From the NCBI RefSeq assembly GCF_900172375.1, contig NZ_FWFS01000008.1:1-64000 (forward strand): a stretch of 64,000 bases of DNA, given 5' to 3'. The notes below the pieces were generated by a model, which had not been told where the DNA came from, ran no database searches, and saw only the letters and a list, made by a program, of their open reading frames with translations. How positions within the stretch are numbered: position 1 is the stretch's first letter; each line of letters starts with the position of its first letter. Positions 7,466 to 16,655 of this stretch are shown piece by piece. Source of the stretch: Aquimixticola soesokkakensis. GTDB taxonomy: Bacteria; Pseudomonadota; Alphaproteobacteria; Rhodobacterales; Rhodobacteraceae. The position numbers and the translations under genes were made by a program.

Positions 7466-9772
7466 ATGAAGTTCCGCTTCCCCATCGTCATCATCGACGA
7501 AGATTTCCGCTCCGAAAACTCCTCCGGTCTGGGCATTCGTGCTATGGCCGAGGCGATCGAACGCGAGGGATTCGAGGTTTTGGGCGTCACCAGCTACGGC
7601 GACCTGTCGCAATTTGCCCAGCAGCAATCGCGCGCCTCGGCCTTTGTTCTGTCGATCGACGACGAGGAATTCAGCCCCGGTCCTGATCTTGATCCGGCGG
7701 TGGTGCAGCTGCGCGCCTTTATCGAGGAAGTGCGCTGGAAAAACGCCGATGTGCCGATCTATGTCTACGGCGAGACGAAAACATCGCGCCACCTGCCCAA
7801 CGACATCCTGCGCGAGTTGCACGGCTTCATCCATATGTTCGAGGATACGCCGGAATTCGTCGCGCGCCACATCATCCGCGAGGCCAAACAATATCTCGAA
7901 GGCATCCAGCCGCCGTTTTTCAAAGCGTTGCTGGATTATGCCGAGGACGGGTCCTATTCTTGGCACTGTCCGGGGCATTCGGGCGGGGTGGCCTTTCTGA
8001 AATCGCCCATCGGCCAGATGTATCACCAGTTCTATGGCGAAAACATGCTGCGGGCCGATGTGTGTAACGCGGTCGAGGAACTGGGCCAGCTTCTGGACCA
8101 CAACGGCGCGATCGGTGCCTCCGAGCGCAATGCCGCACGGATTTTCAACGCCGATCACTGCTTTTTTGTGACCAACGGCACCTCGACGTCCAACAAAATG
8201 GTCTGGCACCACACGGTTGCCCCCGGCGATGTGGTCGTGGTGGACCGCAACTGCCACAAATCGATCCTGCATTCGATCATCATGACCGGCGCCATTCCGG
8301 TGTTCCTCAAACCCACGCGCAACCATTACGGCATTATCGGCCCGATCCCGCAGAGCGAGTTCGAGATCGACAGCATCAAGGCCAAAATCCGCGCCAACCC
8401 GCTGCTTGACGGCTATGATGCGGACAAGGTGCAGCCGCGCATCATGACCCTGACGCAATCGACCTATGACGGCGTGCTCTATAACACCGAGACCATCAAG
8501 GACCTGCTGGATGGCTATGTCGAGAACCTGCATTTCGACGAGGCCTGGTTGCCCCATGCCGCCTTTCACCCGTTTTACAGCACCTATCACGCGATGGGCC
8601 GCAAGCGCGGGCGCACGCAGCATTCGGTGACCTACGCGACCCAGTCCATTCACAAATTGCTCGCCGGGATTTCGCAGGCCAGCCATGTGTTGGTGCAGGA
8701 TTCGACGGAAACCAAGCTGGACCGGCATCTGTTCAATGAATCCTATCTGATGCACACCTCGACCTCGCCGCAGTATTCGATCATCGCGTCTTGCGATGTC
8801 GCCGCGGCGATGATGGAGCCTCCGGGCGGCACGGCTTTGGTCGAGGAAAGCATCGTCGAAGCGCTGGAATTCCGCCGCGCCATGGGCAAGGTGGACGCGG
8901 AATACGGCGACAGCGATTGGTGGTTCAAGGTCTGGGGCCCTGCCGATTTCGACCACACCGAAGACGGCATGGGCGAGACTGCCGATTGGGTGTTGAAGAA
9001 AACCGATGCCGAGGGCGTGCAATCGGGCGGGGAAGACAGCTGGCACGGCTTTGGCGATATGGCCCCCGGTTTCAACATGCTTGACCCGATCAAAGCCACC
9101 GTTGTCACGCCGGGTCTCAATCTGGACGGGCGGTTCGAGGACACCGGCATCCCGGCCTCTATCGTGTCGAAATATCTGGCCGAACATGGCGTGGTGGTCG
9201 AGAAAACGGGCCTTTACAGCTTTTTCATCATGTTCACGATCGGCATCACCAAGGGCCGCTGGAATACGCTGGTCGCGGCTTTGCAGCAGTTCAAGGACGA
9301 CTACGACAAGAACCAGCCGCTCTGGCGCACCATGCCGGAATTCTGTGCAAAACAGCCGCGCTACGAGAAAATGGGCCTGCGCGATCTGTGCCAGCACGTC
9401 CACGCGCTGTATGCAAAATATGACGTCGCGATCCTTTCAACAGAGATTTACACCTCCGACCATCTGCCCGCGATGAAACCCTCGGATGCCTTTGCCCATA
9501 TCGCGCAGCGCACCACCCAGCGCGTGCCGATTGATGATCTGGAGGGGCGGATCACCACCAGCCTTGTGACCCCCTATCCGCCGGGCATTCCGCTGCTGAT
9601 CCCCGGAGAGGTGTTCAACAAGAAGGTTGTCGAATACCTCAAGTTCAACCGCGAATTTGCCCGCGAATGCCCGGGGTTTGAAACCGATATCCACGGGTTG
9701 GTGGCCGAAAAAGGCAGCGATGGCACGATGCAGTATTTCGCCGATTGCGTCGCTGCGGATGCGGCAGAATAA
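7466..9772 (+). CDS. PLP-dependent Orn/Lys/Arg decarboxylase
   Basis: A 768-residue fold-type I decarboxylase of the bacterial biodegradative ornithine/lysine/arginine group. An N-terminal receiver-like wing domain (1-~150) precedes the PLP domain. HCPGHSGG lies at ~167-174, and the cofactor lysine is K397 in TQSIHKLLAGISQASH. These enzymes decarboxylate a basic amino acid to a polyamine or agmatine/cadaverine. The substrate cannot be fixed from motifs. The site CAGGAG precedes the ATG. It begins an operon with aroQ (12-bp gap) and pxpA. Confidence 0.92.
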   Translation: MKFRFPIVIIDEDFRSENSSGLGIRAMAEAIEREGFEVLGVTSYGDLSQFAQQQSRASAFVLSIDDEEFSPGPDLDPAVVQLRAFIEEVRWKNADVPIYVYGETKTSRHLPNDILRELHGFIHMFEDTPEFVARHIIREAKQYLEGIQPPFFKALLDYAEDGSYSWHCPGHSGGVAFLKSPIGQMYHQFYGENMLRADVCNAVEELGQLLDHNGAIGASERNAARIFNADHCFFVTNGTSTSNKMVWHHTVAPGDVVVVDRNCHKSILHSIIMTGAIPVFLKPTRNHYGIIGPIPQSEFEIDSIKAKIRANPLLDGYDADKVQPRIMTLTQSTYDGVLYNTETIKDLLDGYVENLHFDEAWLPHAAFHPFYSTYHAMGRKRGRTQHSVTYATQSIHKLLAGISQASHVLVQDSTETKLDRHLFNESYLMHTSTSPQYSIIASCDVAAAMMEPPGGTALVEESIVEALEFRRAMGKVDAEYGDSDWWFKVWGPADFDHTEDGMGETADWVLKKTDAEGVQSGGEDSWHGFGDMAPGFNMLDPIKATVVTPGLNLDGRFEDTGIPASIVSKYLAEHGVVVEKTGLYSFFIMFTIGITKGRWNTLVAALQQFKDDYDKNQPLWRTMPEFCAKQPRYEKMGLRDLCQHVHALYAKYDVAILSTEIYTSDHLPAMKPSDAFAHIAQRTTQRVPIDDLEGRITTSLVTPYPPGIPLLIPGEVFNKKVVEYLKFNREFARECPGFETDIHGLVAEKGSDGTMQYFADCVAADAAE

Positions 9773-9784
9773 GGAGAGTTTTCC

Positions 9785-10219
9785 ATGTCCAAGACAATCT
9801 ATGTGCTGAACGGCCCCAACCTGAACCTGCTTGGCAAACGCCAGCCGGAGATTTACGGCCATGACACGCTAGAGGATGTCGAGCGCCTTTGCGTTGCGGC
9901 CTGCGCGGAGGGGTTCACCATCCGCCTGTTGCAGTCCAATTGGGAAGGCCAGATCATCGACTGGATTCACGAGGCGCGCGACGACGGGGCGGGGATTGTG
10001 ATCAACCCCGCGGCGCTGACGCATACGTCGGTGGCCGTGCTCGACGCGCTCAGCGCCTTTGACGGTCCGGTGATCGAAGTGCATATCTCCAATGTCCACA
10101 AACGCGAGGCCTTCCGCCACCATTCCTATGTGTCTGCACGCGCGGACGGGGTCATCGCAGGGCTTGGCATTGACGGCTATCCGGCGGCGGTGAAACGCGT
10201 CTGCAAGCTGGCGTCCTGA
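9785..10219 (+). CDS. aroQ: 3-dehydroquinate dehydratase, type II
   Basis: A 144-residue enzyme of the shikimate pathway that converts 3-dehydroquinate to 3-dehydroshikimate. The family landmarks are all present: [16 protein letters not shown] (residues 10-25, with catalytic R19 and Y24), [10 protein letters not shown], and [14 protein letters not shown] with the general-acid histidine. The length equals the usual ~145. AAGGAG precedes the ATG. It is sandwiched between a decarboxylase and pxpA, which is not a biosynthetic aro context. Confidence 0.96.
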   Translation: MSKTIYVLNGPNLNLLGKRQPEIYGHDTLEDVERLCVAACAEGFTIRLLQSNWEGQIIDWIHEARDDGAGIVINPAALTHTSVAVLDALSAFDGPVIEVHISNVHKREAFRHHSYVSARADGVIAGLGIDGYPAAVKRVCKLAS

Positions 10220-10223
10220 TCTG

Positions 10224-10994
10224 ATGGCGCGGCGCCTTGATCTGAACTGCGACATGGGCGAAAGCTTTGGCGCGTGGGGGATGGGCGAAGATGCGGCGAT
10301 GCTTGATATCGTCACTTCAGCGAACATCGCCTGCGGGTTTCATGCCGGTGACCCGATGGTGATGCGCGACACGATCAAAGCGGCCAAAACGCGCGGCGTT
10401 GCCATCGGCGCGCATCCCGGTTTCAACGATCTCGCGGGCTTCGGGCGGCGCCGGATCAGCGGCGACAGCCCTGAGGATCTGACTGCGCAGCTGATCTATC
10501 AGATCGCTGCGATGCAGGGCATGGCGCGGGCCTTCGGGCATGACATGACCCACGTAAAACCCCATGGCGCGCTGATGAACATGGCCTGCGAAGACAAGGC
10601 CATCGCGCAGGCCTGTGTGGCGGCGATCCGCGCGATTGACCCGACGCTGATCTTTGTCACCTTGCCCTATTCGGTGGCCTTCGATGTGGCTCAGAAAGCG
10701 GGGCTGCGGGTCGCTTGCGAAATCTACGCCGACCGCAGCTACGGCGCACGTGGTCAATTGACACCGCGCAGCCACAGCGGGGCCGTGATCCACGATCCGG
10801 CGCAGTCGCGCGATCAGGTGCTTGAGATGGTCGTGGGCGGCATGATCCCCACAACCCAAGGCACCCGCTTGCCGGTCGAGGCGGCGACGCTATGCGTGCA
10901 TGGCGACAATCCGCAAGCCGTTGAAATCGCGCGTACCCTGCGCGCTGCCCTGGCCAGCGAAGGCGTGCGCTTTGCGCCGCTTCGCGCGGATTAG
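10224..10994 (+). CDS. pxpA: 5-oxoprolinase subunit A (LamB/YcsF family)
   Basis: A 256-residue protein with the full PxpA signature: LDLNCDMGESFG at the start, NIACGFHAGDP near 34-44, GAHPGFNDLAGFGRR near 62-76, HVKPHGALMN, and EIYADRSYGARGQL. PxpA works with PxpB and PxpC to open 5-oxoproline to glutamate at the cost of ATP. PxpB/PxpC are not in this window. The gene starts 4 bp after aroQ. Its last ~45 bp, including the stop, have been tandemly duplicated downstream. Confidence 0.93.
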   Translation: MARRLDLNCDMGESFGAWGMGEDAAMLDIVTSANIACGFHAGDPMVMRDTIKAAKTRGVAIGAHPGFNDLAGFGRRRISGDSPEDLTAQLIYQIAAMQGMARAFGHDMTHVKPHGALMNMACEDKAIAQACVAAIRAIDPTLIFVTLPYSVAFDVAQKAGLRVACEIYADRSYGARGQLTPRSHSGAVIHDPAQSRDQVLEMVVGGMIPTTQGTRLPVEAATLCVHGDNPQAVEIARTLRAALASEGVRFAPLRAD

Positions 10995-11080
10995 ACCTGC
11001 CAGCGAAGGCGTGCGCTTTGCGCCGCTTTGCGCGGATTAGACCTGCCAGCGAAGGCGTGCGCTTTGCGCGGATTAGACCT
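10953..11080. repeat. Three-copy tandem duplication of the pxpA 3' end
   Basis: Two copies of a 46-bp unit (10953-10998, 10999-11044) and a third of 36 bp (11045-11080, lacking ten bases) each begin GCCAGCGAAGGCGTGCGC and end GGATTAGACCT. The first copy carries the pxpA stop (TAG, 10992-10994). The third carries, in the opposite direction, the fdhD stop (11073-11075). Confidence 0.95.
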
Positions 11081-11873
11081 CGCCGATCAGCCGTTCGGGG
11101 TGGCAAAAAACCTCAAGCCCCTCGCCGCGGACCTGCGCAAGCGTCAGCCCGTTGCGGCTGGCTGTGCGCAGGGCTTCTGCGGTAGGAGCCGAGGCCGAAA
11201 CCAGCACAACCAGCCCCGATGTGACGCATTTCTGGACCAGATCGACGGAAACGCGCGAGGTGATCAGCGCGGCGTGTCCCGCGACCTCTTGCGCCCCGAT
11301 CAGCTTGTCGAGGGCGTTGTGACGGCCCACGTCCTCGCGGGTGGCGCGCAGCGTGCCATCGGCGGCCAGACAGGCGGCGGCATGGGTGGCGCGGGTGGCG
11401 TCGTGCAGCGGTTGATGCGCGCGCAACCGATCAAAGGTCTGCACGAGAGCGGCGCTGGAAAACAGTGGCTGCGCGACGGGCAGTGGCGCGAGCGGGCGCA
11501 TGGCCTGATCGAGACTGTCGATACCGCACAGACCGCAGCCGACAGGTCCAAAGGCGTTGCGGCGGCGCTGGATCAACGCCTGCGCCCGCGCGTCGGGAAT
11601 ACGCAGCCGCACCTCGATTCCGCGCGGCTGGCGCAGCACCTCGAGCGCTTCGATCTGCGCGCGGTTTTCCACGATCCCCTCGCTCAGCGCAAACCCGCGC
11701 CCGAAGTCCTCGAGATCGGTGGGACTGGCCATCATCACCGCTTCCGTCGAGCCGTTGAACACCAGCGCCACGGCGCATTCTTCAGCAAGGGTGCGGGTGC
11801 CTTGGGTCGCACCGCTAAGCGGCACGAGAACGCTTGCGGTCATGCCGCTTGGCTGGTGATGCGTGACTGTCAT
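11073..11873 (-). CDS. fdhD: Formate dehydrogenase accessory sulfurtransferase
   Basis: A 266-residue cytoplasmic protein that passes sulfur from a cysteine desulfurase to the molybdenum cofactor of formate dehydrogenase. The active CxxC is GCGLCG (C113, C116), and the conserved REDVGRHNALDKLIG block follows near 170. I place the start at 11873 because AGGAGG lies directly upstream; an in-frame extension to 12020 looks non-coding. No formate dehydrogenase gene is in the window, so its client is encoded elsewhere. Confidence 0.94.
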   Translation of the reverse strand: MTVTHHQPSGMTASVLVPLSGATQGTRTLAEECAVALVFNGSTEAVMMASPTDLEDFGRGFALSEGIVENRAQIEALEVLRQPRGIEVRLRIPDARAQALIQRRRNAFGPVGCGLCGIDSLDQAMRPLAPLPVAQPLFSSAALVQTFDRLRAHQPLHDATRATHAAACLAADGTLRATREDVGRHNALDKLIGAQEVAGHAALITSRVSVDLVQKCVTSGLVVLVSASAPTAEALRTASRNGLTLAQVRGEGLEVFCHPERLIGEV

Positions 11874-12042
11874 GGGGTCCTCCTGTGCGCAGAGTTGCGA
11901 TCTCTTCGTCAAAAGGCAAGAGGCGCGGCTTTGGCGCAACCTCGCAGATGCGCCCATATCTGCCCGTAAAATAGGCATGTCGTCAAATTTCCCTCGCGAC
12001 ACGCTTGTATCGCGGGGCATCTTCTGACTTCATTTGCGCAGA

Positions 12043-12078
12043 AGAAAACCGTTACATTTGTGTAAGATGATGTTTTCT
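12043..12078. promoter_or_regulatory. Nested inverted repeats in the oppA leader
   Basis: Outer arms AGAAAAC (12043-12049) and GTTTTCT (12072-12078) enclose inner arms TTACA (12052-12056) and TGTAA (12061-12065). The element sits 30 bp before oppA and could be a regulator site or a folded 5' leader. The sequence alone does not distinguish these. Confidence 0.45.
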
Positions 12079-12108
12079 CATGATAATAATTAGATCAGGA
12101 GGTCAAAA

Positions 12109-13734
12109 ATGAAGATTCAGCGCGCGGTTTCCGCTCTTGCTCTTGTTGCTGCCGGTGTGGTGGCAAGCGTTCCTGCCGCCTATGCCGCGGATGTGCCCGA
12201 GGGCGTCAGCCTGTCCGAAAACCAGACCTATACCTTCTGGCTGCTCGATGCGATCAAATCGATGGACCCGCAGATCAACACCGATGTCGAAGGCTCCGAC
12301 ATCCTGCGCAACCTCTTTGAAGGGCTCTACAACGAGGACGCCACGGGCGCGCTGGTGCCCGGTGTTGCGCTGGATCACACGCTGTCCGAAGACGGGCTAA
12401 CCTATACATTCAACCTGCGCGATGACGCGAAATGGTCCGATGGCAAACCGGTTACCGCGAACGACTTTGTCTATGCGTGGAAACGTCTCGCTGATCCGGC
12501 CACCGCATCGGAATACGCGTGGTACATGGAACTGATGCAGATCGAAAACGCCCCGGCGATTATTGCGGGTGAGGCGCCTGTGGACGATCTGGGGGTGAAA
12601 GCGCTCGACGATCACACGCTGGAAGTCAAAATCACCACGCCGCTGCCCTATTTCCCGCAGATGCTTGTGCATGGCTCGACCTTTCCCGTGCGCCAGGACG
12701 TGATCGAGGAATTCGGTGACAACTGGACCCAGCCCGAAAACCTGATCGGCAATGGTGCCTATACGCTAACCGAGCACCTGCTGGGCGAGCGGGTCGAGAT
12801 GGATAAATCCGACACCTACTGGGATGCGGATAAAACCGTCATCACCCATCTTACCGCGCTGACCATCAACGATGTGAACCAAGGGCTGACTCGCTATCTT
12901 GCCGGTGAACTGGACCGCGTGAACATCCCCGCAGGCCAGTACCCGCGTCTGGCCGAGGAATACCCCGACGAGGCGACCTCGCTGCCCTATTCCTGTTCCT
13001 ACATCTACATGCTCAATGTCGGTGAAAAAGGCCCCGAGGCCCTCAAGGACGTGAATGTGCGCAAGGCGCTGTCCTATGCGATCAACCGCGACATCATCGT
13101 CGACAATATCCTGCAAGGCGGCCAGCACGCGGCCTACAACTGGACCCATTGGGCGACGGCGGGCTTTACCATGCCCGACATCGACTACGCCGGCTGGACC
13201 CAGGAGGAACGCACCGCCAAGGCCAAGGAGCTGCTCGAAGCGGCAGGCTACACGCCCGAAACCCCGCTTGAGCTGGAGTTGAACTACAACACGTCCGAAG
13301 ATCACAAAAAGATCGCCATCGCCGCGTCGCAGTTCCTCAAGCCGCTGGGCGTGAACCTGACGCTCAACAATATGGAGTGGAAGGTCCACACCGACCGCAT
13401 GCAAAGCCAGGATTTCGAAATGGCGCGCTATGCGTGGTGTGGCGACTATAACGAGGCCTCGACCTACCTCGATCTGTTCACCTCCTATTCGGGCCATAAT
13501 AACGGCGAGTTCTTCAACGACGACTACGACAAGTTGATGAAGGACAGCAAAACCGCCGAGGACCCGCAGCCGATGTACACCGCAGCAGAGCAGATTCTGG
13601 CGGATGAAATGCCGGTGCTGCCGATCTACCACTACGCCAAGGTCGACATGATTGCCTCCGACATCAAAGGCCTGCCCACGGATAACGTGATGCAGACCTG
13701 GTACGGAAAAGACCTGTACCGCGTGGCCGAATAA
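12109..13734 (+). CDS. oppA: Oligopeptide ABC transporter, substrate-binding protein
   Basis: A 541-residue periplasmic protein with a Sec signal peptide (cleavage likely after AYA at residue 26). It is a member of the OppA/MppA branch of SBP family 5: early MDPQINTDVEGSDILRNLFEGL, the DGLTYTFNLRDDAKWSDGKPVTANDFVYAWKR block (in pieces around 95-125), and NVRKALSYAINRDII near 320. It captures peptides for the OppBCDF pore. AGGAGG precedes the ATG. A 12-bp-stem hairpin follows the gene. Confidence 0.94.
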   Translation: MKIQRAVSALALVAAGVVASVPAAYAADVPEGVSLSENQTYTFWLLDAIKSMDPQINTDVEGSDILRNLFEGLYNEDATGALVPGVALDHTLSEDGLTYTFNLRDDAKWSDGKPVTANDFVYAWKRLADPATASEYAWYMELMQIENAPAIIAGEAPVDDLGVKALDDHTLEVKITTPLPYFPQMLVHGSTFPVRQDVIEEFGDNWTQPENLIGNGAYTLTEHLLGERVEMDKSDTYWDADKTVITHLTALTINDVNQGLTRYLAGELDRVNIPAGQYPRLAEEYPDEATSLPYSCSYIYMLNVGEKGPEALKDVNVRKALSYAINRDIIVDNILQGGQHAAYNWTHWATAGFTMPDIDYAGWTQEERTAKAKELLEAAGYTPETPLELELNYNTSEDHKKIAIAASQFLKPLGVNLTLNNMEWKVHTDRMQSQDFEMARYAWCGDYNEASTYLDLFTSYSGHNNGEFFNDDYDKLMKDSKTAEDPQPMYTAAEQILADEMPVLPIYHYAKVDMIASDIKGLPTDNVMQTWYGKDLYRVAE

Positions 13735-13768
13735 GCGCGGCGCGCTAGATCGTTTTCCAGATCAAACT

Positions 13769-13798
13769 CATGGCGCGGGGATCATCCCCCGCGCCATG
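13769..13798 (+). terminator. Intercistronic hairpin after oppA
   Basis: A perfect 12-bp stem CATGGCGCGGGG / CCCCGCGCCATG with a six-base loop, without a U run. In operons of this kind such a structure commonly protects the binding-protein mRNA and partly limits read-through, giving more OppA than permease. Confidence 0.7.
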
Positions 13799-13815
13799 GC
13801 GTTCAGGAGTTTCCC

Positions 13816-14739
13816 GTGCTCGTCTATATTCTCAAGCGTCTGGCGATTGCCGTTCCGACGTTGCTCATTCTCATCATTGCATCCTTCCTGCTGATGCATG
13901 CAGCCCCCGGTGGTCCCTTTACTGCCGAGCGCGAGCTGCCCCCGCAGGTGCTTGCCAACCTCAATGCGAAATATGGTCTCGACCAGCCGCTGTGGCGACA
14001 GATTGTCAGCTACCTCTGGGGGATCATCGCGCATTTCGATTTCGGACCGTCCTTTATTTACAAGGACCGGACCGTGAACCAGATCATCGCGCAGGGCTTC
14101 CCGGTGACGATCACCTATGGCTCGATTTCCTTCCTTGTGGCGGTTGTCGTTGGCGTGGCGCTGGGCGTCACGGCGGCGGTGAAACAGAACACATGGCTCG
14201 ACTATATCGCTGTGGGGATTTCCATCGGCGCGCAAGTCCTGCCGAACTTCGTGATGGCGCCGATCCTTGTGCTGGTCTTCACCCTCTGGCTCGGTTGGTT
14301 GCCGGGGGGCGGCTGGCAAGGCGGGCAATGGCAGTATCTGATCATGCCGGTGATCGCGCTGTCGACTTCCTTCATGGCCTCCATTGCGCGGATCACGCGC
14401 TCGTCGATGCTGGAAGTGCTGACATCCAACCACATCCGCACCGCCAAGGCCAAGGGCCTGCCGATGCGCCGCGTGATTGCGCGCCATGCGTTGAAGCCGG
14501 CGATGCTGCCGGTGATTTCCTATCTTGGACCGGCCTTTGTGACGATGATTACCGGTTCGGTGATCGTGGATATCTATTTTTCCACGGGTGGGATCGGCAA
14601 GGCCTTTGTCGATAGCGCGCTCAACCGCGATTACGCCGTGATGATGGGGGTGACCATTTTGATGGGCACGCTCACCATCCTTTTTAACCTTGTCGTCGAT
14701 GTGCTTTACGCATGGATCGACCCGAAAATCCGGTACTGA
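13816..14739 (+). CDS. oppB: Oligopeptide ABC transporter permease OppB
   Basis: A 307-residue inner-membrane permease of the BPD family with six predicted membrane spans. It opens with a helix typical of OppB (LVYILKRLAIAVPTLL) and has the cytoplasmic EAA-type loop near IRTAKAKGLPMRRVIARHALKP. The start is a GTG with CAGGAG eight bases upstream; no ATG fits as well. Stop and next start are one base apart, consistent with translational coupling to oppC. Confidence 0.93.
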   Translation: MLVYILKRLAIAVPTLLILIIASFLLMHAAPGGPFTAERELPPQVLANLNAKYGLDQPLWRQIVSYLWGIIAHFDFGPSFIYKDRTVNQIIAQGFPVTITYGSISFLVAVVVGVALGVTAAVKQNTWLDYIAVGISIGAQVLPNFVMAPILVLVFTLWLGWLPGGGWQGGQWQYLIMPVIALSTSFMASIARITRSSMLEVLTSNHIRTAKAKGLPMRRVIARHALKPAMLPVISYLGPAFVTMITGSVIVDIYFSTGGIGKAFVDSALNRDYAVMMGVTILMGTLTILFNLVVDVLYAWIDPKIRY

Positions 14740-14740
14740 C

Positions 14741-15667
14741 ATGGTGATTGATAAAACCAAAATGACCTCGCTTGCGGCGGCGACCTCGCAACCGGAGATG
14801 GCCGGACGCTCGCTTTGGGCGGATGCACGCCGCCGCTTTGCGCGCAACAAAGCGGCCGTCTTTGGCGTGTTTTTGTTGCTGTTCGTCGCCTGTTTCGCGC
14901 TGTTTGGCGGATTTTTCGCCCAGTGGTCAAATGAGGAACTCGATTTCTCCGTCATGGGGCAGGTGGCACAAATTGGCGGGCCATCGCTGTCCAACGGCCA
15001 TTATTTCGGCACCGACGATCTGGGGCGCGATCTGTTTGCGCGCACGGTGCAGGGCACGCAAATTTCGCTGGCTGTGGGCCTTGTCGGCGCGGCGATCGCG
15101 GTGATCGTGGGCACGCTTTGGGGCGCAACGGCGGGCTATTTCGGCGGGCGGATCGACAACTACATGATGCGCACCGTCGATATCCTGATCGCCATCCCCT
15201 ATATGTTCGTGCTGATCCTGCTGCTCGTGATGTATGGCCGGTCGATTTCGATGCTGTTCATCGGCGTGGGGCTGATTTCATGGCTCGATATGAGCCGGAT
15301 CGTGCGCGGCCAGACCCTGACGTTGAAGGGGCGCGAATATATCGAAGCGGCGAAAGCCATCGGCGTGCCCGCCTATACCATCATCCGCCGTCATATCCTG
15401 CCCAACCTGCTGGGGGTCGTTGCGGTCTATGCCACGCTTTTGGTGCCGCTGATGATCCTGACGGAAAGCTTTATTTCCTTTCTCGGTCTGGGGGTGCAGG
15501 AACCGCTCACCTCGCTTGGCGCGTTGATTTCCGAAGGGGCGGGGACGATGTCCTACGGCACCCTCTGGCAGATCGCGTTTCCTCTGTTTTTCTTCGTTGT
15601 GACCCTCTTTGGCTTCTTCTTCGTCGGGGATGGTTTGCGCGACGCACTTGACCCGAAGGATCGCTGA
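14741..15667 (+). CDS. oppC: Oligopeptide ABC transporter permease OppC
   Basis: A 308-residue permease with the OppC N-terminal segment (RSLWADARRRFARNKAA before the first span), six spans, GTDDLGRDLFAR near 90 and the EAA loop EYIEAAKAIGVPAYTIIRRHILPN. It pairs with OppB to form the membrane channel. I start at 14741, one base after the oppB stop, rather than at an in-frame upstream ATG inside oppB. Confidence 0.93.
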   Translation: MVIDKTKMTSLAAATSQPEMAGRSLWADARRRFARNKAAVFGVFLLLFVACFALFGGFFAQWSNEELDFSVMGQVAQIGGPSLSNGHYFGTDDLGRDLFARTVQGTQISLAVGLVGAAIAVIVGTLWGATAGYFGGRIDNYMMRTVDILIAIPYMFVLILLLVMYGRSISMLFIGVGLISWLDMSRIVRGQTLTLKGREYIEAAKAIGVPAYTIIRRHILPNLLGVVAVYATLLVPLMILTESFISFLGLGVQEPLTSLGALISEGAGTMSYGTLWQIAFPLFFFVVTLFGFFFVGDGLRDALDPKDR

Positions 15668-15668
15668 C

Positions 15669-16655
15669 ATGGCTTTGCTCGACGTAAATGACCTTTCTGT
15701 GCGCTTTGCCACGCAGGACGGTGACATCCATGCGGTCAACGGCGTGTCCTTGTCTCTCGAAGCGGGCGACACCCTGGGGATCGTGGGGGAAAGCGGGTCC
15801 GGCAAAAGCCAGCTGTCCTTTGCCCTTTTGGGGTTGCTGGCGAAAAACGGGACCGCGACGGGGTCGGTGACCTTTGAGGGGCGCGAAATCCTGAACGCGC
15901 CCGAGAAGGTTCTGAACACCTACCGCGCGCGCAAAATCGCGATGGTGTTTCAGGACCCGATGACCTCGCTCAACCCCTATATGCGGATTTCCGACCAGAT
16001 GGCCGAGGTGCTGATGCACCACGAAGGCCTCACGAAATCCGACGCGATTGCGCGTTCGGCGCAGATGCTTGATGCGGTGAAAATCCCTGATGCGCAGAAC
16101 CGCGTGCGTCTCTATCCGCATGAATTTTCCGGCGGGATGCGACAGCGCGTGATGATTGCCATGTCGCTTTTGTGCAAGCCACAGCTTTTGATCGCCGACG
16201 AGCCGACCACCGCGCTTGATGTGACCGTGCAGGCGCAGATCATGACGCTTCTGGCCGAGTTGCAGAAGGAGTTCGGCATGGCCACGATCCTGATCACCCA
16301 TGATCTGGGCGTCGTGGCGGGTTTTTGCGAACGTGCGATGGTGATGTACGGGGGGCGGATCATGGAACGCAGTCCGGTCGAGCCGCTGTTCGCGCAGCCG
16401 ACCCATCCCTACACCCGCGGCCTCATCGCTGCGATCCCGCGGGTGGATCAGGGCCATGAGGCGCTGCACGCCATTCCGGGCAATCCGCCAAACATGACGG
16501 GCGCGCCTGTTGGCTGCCCCTTTGCACCGCGGTGCGATTTTGCGGGCGACGATTGCCGTCGCGACATGCCGCCGTTGGAGCGCTTCGCGACCGAGCGCGA
16601 CCGCGCCTGCCACCGCCCCATCGACCTGATCGCGCCTTTGGAGGTGCCCGCATGA
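15669..16655 (+). CDS. oppD: Oligopeptide ABC transporter ATPase OppD
   Basis: A 328-residue nucleotide-binding subunit. Walker A is GESGSGKS, the signature loop is FSGGMRQRV, and Walker B is LLIADEPTTALD. A C-terminal oligopeptide extension carries the Cys-rich motif (CPFAPRCDFAGDDC) that binds an Fe-S cluster in homologues. It starts one base after oppC and its TGA overlaps the ATG of oppF. Confidence 0.95.
   Translation: MALLDVNDLSVRFATQDGDIHAVNGVSLSLEAGDTLGIVGESGSGKSQLSFALLGLLAKNGTATGSVTFEGREILNAPEKVLNTYRARKIAMVFQDPMTSLNPYMRISDQMAEVLMHHEGLTKSDAIARSAQMLDAVKIPDAQNRVRLYPHEFSGGMRQRVMIAMSLLCKPQLLIADEPTTALDVTVQAQIMTLLAELQKEFGMATILITHDLGVVAGFCERAMVMYGGRIMERSPVEPLFAQPTHPYTRGLIAAIPRVDQGHEALHAIPGNPPNMTGAPVGCPFAPRCDFAGDDCRRDMPPLERFATERDRACHRPIDLIAPLEVPA

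Noticed and set aside
7454-9403. A 649-codon minus-strand frame
   Set aside because: Fully antisense to the decarboxylase; His/Arg/Gly-rich composition typical of an antisense shadow in GC-rich DNA.
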